Shown here: piece after piece, positions 50,760-53,713 of the stretch
How the letters are laid out: each line of letters opens with the position of its first letter
Numbering within the stretch: the stretch's first letter is position 1
NCBI GenBank assembly: GCA_904395335.1
Contig: CAJFNR010000036.1
Location: 1 to 53,713 of the forward strand
Direction: 5' to 3'
Length of the DNA stretch: 53,713 bases
Source: Candidatus Avimonas narfae
Lineage (GTDB): Bacteria; Bacillota; Clostridia; Oscillospirales; Acutalibacteraceae
Position numbers and translations under genes: made by a program
The notes under the pieces: generated by a model
The model's database searches: none
What the model was told of the DNA's origin: nothing
The model's input: the letters and a program-made list of their open reading frames with translations, nothing else

Positions 50760-50969
50760 ATATTGCTCCTTAAATATAGGAATTATAATTGTTTTAAAGA
50801 AATTTCAGTATTTTTTCAATCAATGAGTAAGGGGGGCTCATGAGTAAATACTGTTATAAGTTCATGCTGATTATTTTGTATCGGTCTTTACATTTCGTTT
50901 GAGGCAACTCTCTATCAAATTGTTACGAGAACACAGTATAGGGAGCAAAGTGCTCTTTTTATCATATGG

Positions 50970-51884
50970 TTAATTTGATATATACGAAAATACCTTTTCT
51001 ATGATTTTAGGATCTTCTTGAATATTAAATTTTCGGGCAAACAGGCATTGACTATTTTGAATCTCGTCCCAGTCTGTTATTTTCCAAGTGTAAGGATTTC
51101 CGTTTTTACCCCGATGTTTCATATCAATCAGCCGCATATTTCCACGCGTGTCGTCATCAAAATTTTGGTCATACAACCGATGCCTGAATTCTGAATTATA
51201 CACGATGGATTGTATGAACAGTTCATCTGCACAATTTGTGTATTTGAAAACATCGCCTATGAGTTCTTTTTGGCTTAGAAGATACTCAACCAAGTCATCG
51301 GTTATGCTGACCCATTGCGAACCGTATTTTATGGGGAATTCTGTATGCTTTTTCATTCGATCCACACGAAATACCAGCTGAAGGGCGAGTAGCATTCTTT
51401 CTACAAAAGTGAACATAAGGTTGAGACCAGCAAACGAAAACCTTCTCCTGTAGTTCTGCAGGAAATGATAGAGCTGCGTTCTCCGCCGGATTTCATGGTC
51501 TTTTTGCAACCGTTCTTCCGTGTCATAATGGATGAATTCGTATCCGTTGTGTTCTTCAAAAAAGCGTAGGATGTCCTTCTGTGGTTTGATCGGCAGATCA
51601 GCACCGGACAGCAGATGATAATAGTCATAGTGAAGCTTATGAGCTTGCTCAAACAGAAGAAGTTCGGATTGAACGAGTTCGTAGCTACCCCAATAAACCT
51701 CATATGTTCTGAATATTTCTACCGAAGATTTTTTTGTTGAAATTTTTAGTTCATTCACAGGAACGTCTTTGGCTTTTTTGTCTATATGGATATAGATGTC
51801 ATTTCTGTCAGAATCAAGCAATCTCAAAAGCAACTGAAGTTGTTTCCAATTTGAATGTGCAATGATCAAATAGGCATGTCTCAC
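50970..51884 (-). CDS. Glycosyltransferase family 14 (branching GlcNAc-transferase-like)
   Basis: A 304-residue protein matching core-2/I-branching beta-1,6-N-acetylglucosaminyltransferases: RHAYLIIAHSNWKQLQLLLRLL, NDIYIHIDKKAKD, VYWGSYELVQSELLLF, YYHLLSGADLPIKP, KYGSQWVSITDD and CADELFIQSIV with the catalytic Glu. It may add a branch sugar to the repeat unit. Bacterial members of GT14 can transfer xylose or GlcNAc, so the sugar is open. Confidence 0.9.
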   Translation of the reverse strand: MRHAYLIIAHSNWKQLQLLLRLLDSDRNDIYIHIDKKAKDVPVNELKISTKKSSVEIFRTYEVYWGSYELVQSELLLFEQAHKLHYDYYHLLSGADLPIKPQKDILRFFEEHNGYEFIHYDTEERLQKDHEIRRRTQLYHFLQNYRRRFSFAGLNLMFTFVERMLLALQLVFRVDRMKKHTEFPIKYGSQWVSITDDLVEYLLSQKELIGDVFKYTNCADELFIQSIVYNSEFRHRLYDQNFDDDTRGNMRLIDMKHRGKNGNPYTWKITDWDEIQNSQCLFARKFNIQEDPKIIEKVFSYISN

Positions 51885-51896
51885 GGTGCGTATCTC

Positions 51897-52403
51897 CTAA
51901 CTGGATTTCTTGATTAGGTTTTCAGCTAACTTTTCCAATCTCTGGTTGAAAAGTGTATTGTTGCTAGAGATTCCTGCACACATGGAGGTTGTTATCTGTT
52001 CATAGTTTTCAATGGTTTCTTTTATATTCTCAATATTTTCAACAACTATAATATTTTTTAGTCGCTGTGCCACTTCTTTTACAAAATCCACCTGATGGTC
52101 ATTGACATGTTCATTAAACTGCTTTTGTCGGGGAACGACGATCGGGATCTTTCCGATCTGTAGCGGCATTATAAAGCTAGACGGACCTCCGTGGGTGATG
52201 ACGATGCGTGCTTCTTCGACGTTTTTTGCCATTTCCTGATAAGGAAAAAGCTTACTCCACCGACAGAATCGGGGTTCATATGTACTAAAACCTGTCTGAA
52301 TAACCACGTCTTCCGTCACTATTCCGTTTTCTTTCAGCTCATCGATGGCCTTGACTAATCGGTTAAAGGGCTGTTCATGAGTTCCTACCGTAACAAAAAT
52401 CAT
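51897..52403 (-). CDS. Alg13-like glycosyltransferase subunit (PssE/EpsF type)
   Basis: A 168-residue protein starting MIFVTVGTHEQPFNRLVKAID, with ITHGGPSSFIMPLQIGKIPIVVPRQ holding the UDP-sugar-binding site. It is the C-terminal, donor-binding half of a GT28 enzyme and needs the membrane partner encoded just upstream. I put the start at 52403, as GAGGGAG is 6 bases upstream; the longer frame overlaps the partner gene. The gap to that partner is 26 bases. Confidence 0.92.
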   Translation of the reverse strand: MIFVTVGTHEQPFNRLVKAIDELKENGIVTEDVVIQTGFSTYEPRFCRWSKLFPYQEMAKNVEEARIVITHGGPSSFIMPLQIGKIPIVVPRQKQFNEHVNDHQVDFVKEVAQRLKNIIVVENIENIKETIENYEQITTSMCAGISSNNTLFNQRLEKLAENLIKKSS

Positions 52404-52429
52404 CTTTTTCTCCCTCTCCGGCTTAATGA

Positions 52430-52879
52430 TCAAAAGATGCTTCCTAGATTTATTGCTTTTGGATAAACCTTTTTCATTTCTTCCCATTCCACAACAAACT
52501 GATCGGTAACAGGGTATACCATCTTTCCGGTCATGGTGGGTTTATCAATGCGGTCAAACACTTCAATATATATCAGTTTGGCCCCCAACAGCTTTCCTAA
52601 ATAAAAGAACGGCACCGCGACGGCCGCGCCGGAGGAAATAATGAGATCGGGGCGCTCTTTACGGAGAACCTTCCATGCGACCGCTGTATTTTTCAGCAGG
52701 TTTTTGACATTCCGGTTGGTTGGATAATAACAGGAATAAACCTTCTCCCCTTTTAGCAAGCTGCGGGCATCTTCTTTATCGAAGGTCACCCAAAAGCGGT
52801 CTTTGTTTTCCAAAAACGGCTTAAGCATATACAAATGCGTCAAATGTCCGCCGGACGATCCCACCAAACACACTTTCAT
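52430..52879 (-). CDS. Alg14-like membrane subunit (PssD/EpsE type)
   Basis: A 149-residue partner of the Alg13-like protein. It opens MKVCLVGSSGGHLTHLYML and contains PDLIISSGAAVAVPFFYLGKLLGAKLIYIEVFDR; together the two make one GT28 transferase that adds the second sugar, often glucose or GlcNAc, to the lipid-linked primer. The start ATG 52879 follows AAAGGAG at 10 bases. Confidence 0.92.
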   Translation of the reverse strand: MKVCLVGSSGGHLTHLYMLKPFLENKDRFWVTFDKEDARSLLKGEKVYSCYYPTNRNVKNLLKNTAVAWKVLRKERPDLIISSGAAVAVPFFYLGKLLGAKLIYIEVFDRIDKPTMTGKMVYPVTDQFVVEWEEMKKVYPKAINLGSIF

Positions 52880-52900
52880 CAAACCGCACTCCTTTCGGAT

Positions 52901-53587
52901 TTATACTCCGTCGCCGTGGAAAACTACTTTTACCGTGGCAAAGAGGATTTTGAGATCCACCAAGGCGCTGCGTTCATTTATGTACTGCAGATCCAACGCC
53001 AACCATTGATCAAAACTCAGGCTGTTCCGATGAGGCTGGGTTTGCCAGTAGCAGGTTAGTCCAGGCTTGACTGTCAGTCGTTTCATTTGCTTCGGAGTAT
53101 ATTGCTCTACCTCCCGGGGGAGAGGAGGACGAGGTCCAACCAGGCTCAGTTCCCCCTTAAGAACATTCACCAATTGCGGTAGCTCGTCCAAACTGGTCTT
53201 TCGGATGAATTTTCCGATCCGGGTAATCCTGGGATCGTCTTTGATTTTGAAAGCGGGGCCTTCCATTTCATTCTGATCCTGCAGCTGCTCCAGCATATCT
53301 TCCGCATTGACGATCATGCTTCGGAATTTATAGAAGCGGAAGAGCCGCCCGTCTTTTCCTACGCGTATCTGACTGAAGATCGGGCTTCCGTGGGGGTCGT
53401 CCACAAAAATGATGACCGCCAATACCAAAAACAACGGGCTGAGGAGGATCAGGGCCAAGAAGCTCATGACCACGTCAAAGCACCGTTTCGCCGCCAGATA
53501 TCCCTTACCCGGACGGCGGACAGCCGCTTGGTCCTCCGCCCGGCAAACATTTGCAAAGCTATTATCCCTCGTTTCCAATTCCTGCAT
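52901..53587 (-). CDS. Undecaprenyl-phosphate sugar phosphotransferase (priming enzyme)
   Basis: A 228-residue bacterial sugar transferase that starts the repeat unit by moving a sugar-phosphate to undecaprenyl phosphate. One hydrophobic N-terminal helix pair ([19 protein letters not shown]) precedes the catalytic part with [34 protein letters not shown] and [15 protein letters not shown]. It lacks the extra N-terminal membrane domain of large WbaP proteins. I chose ATG 53587 (AAGGAG 8 bases upstream); a GTG 9 bases earlier overlaps that site. It is the first visible gene of the locus; regulators probably lie beyond the window. Confidence 0.94.
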   Translation of the reverse strand: MQELETRDNSFANVCRAEDQAAVRRPGKGYLAAKRCFDVVMSFLALILLSPLFLVLAVIIFVDDPHGSPIFSQIRVGKDGRLFRFYKFRSMIVNAEDMLEQLQDQNEMEGPAFKIKDDPRITRIGKFIRKTSLDELPQLVNVLKGELSLVGPRPPLPREVEQYTPKQMKRLTVKPGLTCYWQTQPHRNSLSFDQWLALDLQYINERSALVDLKILFATVKVVFHGDGV

Positions 53588-53713
53588 ATCTGCCACTCCT
53601 TTTTACACCGTTTCCTCTTTACTGTCGCCCGACAGGCGGGCCTGCCGTTTGGCTGAACAGCCGGGCGGGAATGCAGGAAGCCCGCCCCTGTATGATTTCT
53701 GCCTTTTTTGCCA
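53588..53713 (-). other. Leader of the polysaccharide locus at the window edge
   Basis: 126 bases upstream of the priming transferase. On the minus strand there is a GC-rich hairpin (GGGCGGG...CCCGCCC) and a second imperfect one, but no clear promoter. Transcription probably starts outside the window. Confidence 0.4.

Noticed and set aside
41107-53587. Possible biosynthetic cluster for a peptide natural product because of the radical-SAM and F420-type genes
   Set aside because: Wzx, Wzy, a priming transferase and many glycosyltransferases make a polysaccharide locus far more likely, and no precursor peptide was seen.
1-53713. CRISPR arrays, tRNA or rRNA genes, insertion sequences, prophage genes
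   Set aside because: No regular spaced repeats, no tRNA arms, no rRNA sequence and no transposase or integrase motif were seen on either strand.

Overview
The window looks like a chromosomal segment of a spore-forming gut-type member of the Clostridia, most likely in the Oscillospiraceae/Ruminococcaceae. The reasons are a GC-rich background, strong AGGAGG-type ribosome sites, a spoIIR gene, sortase-type surface proteins and the family-level look of the housekeeping genes. No genus can be named from sequence alone. No tRNA, rRNA, CRISPR array, transposase or phage gene was seen.

Layout. (1) 1-3840: four tandem paralogous secreted proteins (the first cut by the window edge), each ending in an NPxTG sorting signal. 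The three complete genes each have their own promoter, 5' stem-loop and terminator. (2) 3841-4260: a structured, gene-free stretch with repeated TATAAT-like motifs and a palindromic repeat. (3) 4395-11091: plsY-gpsA (phospholipid synthesis), a ceramidase-fold protein, a methyltransferase, a DUF2726 membrane protein and a lipoprotein of unknown function. (4) 11154-19496, mostly minus strand: der, a PDZ/radical-SAM DUF512 protein, rpmF with yceD, a CofE-like protein, a small P-loop ATPase, pgi, a D,D-carboxypeptidase and an HPr-like protein without histidine. (5) 19691-27786: mtaB; a two-gene radical-SAM DNA-repair-type operon with two LexA-like boxes on its promoter; an AT-rich radical-SAM gene that looks acquired; spoIIR; a Na/Pi cotransporter. 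(6) 28350-36540: the complete arginine operon argGHCJBDF behind a duplicated promoter carrying an ArgR-like palindrome. (7) 36585-41025: hemolysin III, SGNH esterase, MATE exporter, sirtuin and a small zinc-ribbon protein. (8) 41107-53587, all minus strand: a Wzx/Wzy-type exopolysaccharide locus read from the window's right edge. It has a priming transferase, an Alg14/Alg13-like pair, GT14, a radical-SAM protein, two pyruvyltransferase-family proteins, GT4, GT2, Wzy, Wzx and a ferredoxin/F420-dehydrogenase-beta protein. Its middle is very AT-rich and starts beside a truncated membrane-protein remnant, which suggests module exchange.

How the genes work together. The arginine operon encodes every step from glutamate to arginine by the cyclic (ArgJ) route, apart from carbamoyl phosphate supply. 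The polysaccharide locus contains initiation, elongation, decoration, flipping and polymerisation functions. The points most worth following are the LexA-like control of the radical-SAM repair pair, the NPxTG paralog array with conserved ends and diverged centres, the redox/radical enzymes inside the polysaccharide locus with its recombination scar, and the tandem arg promoters. All functions are assigned by reading motifs; no database search was run.
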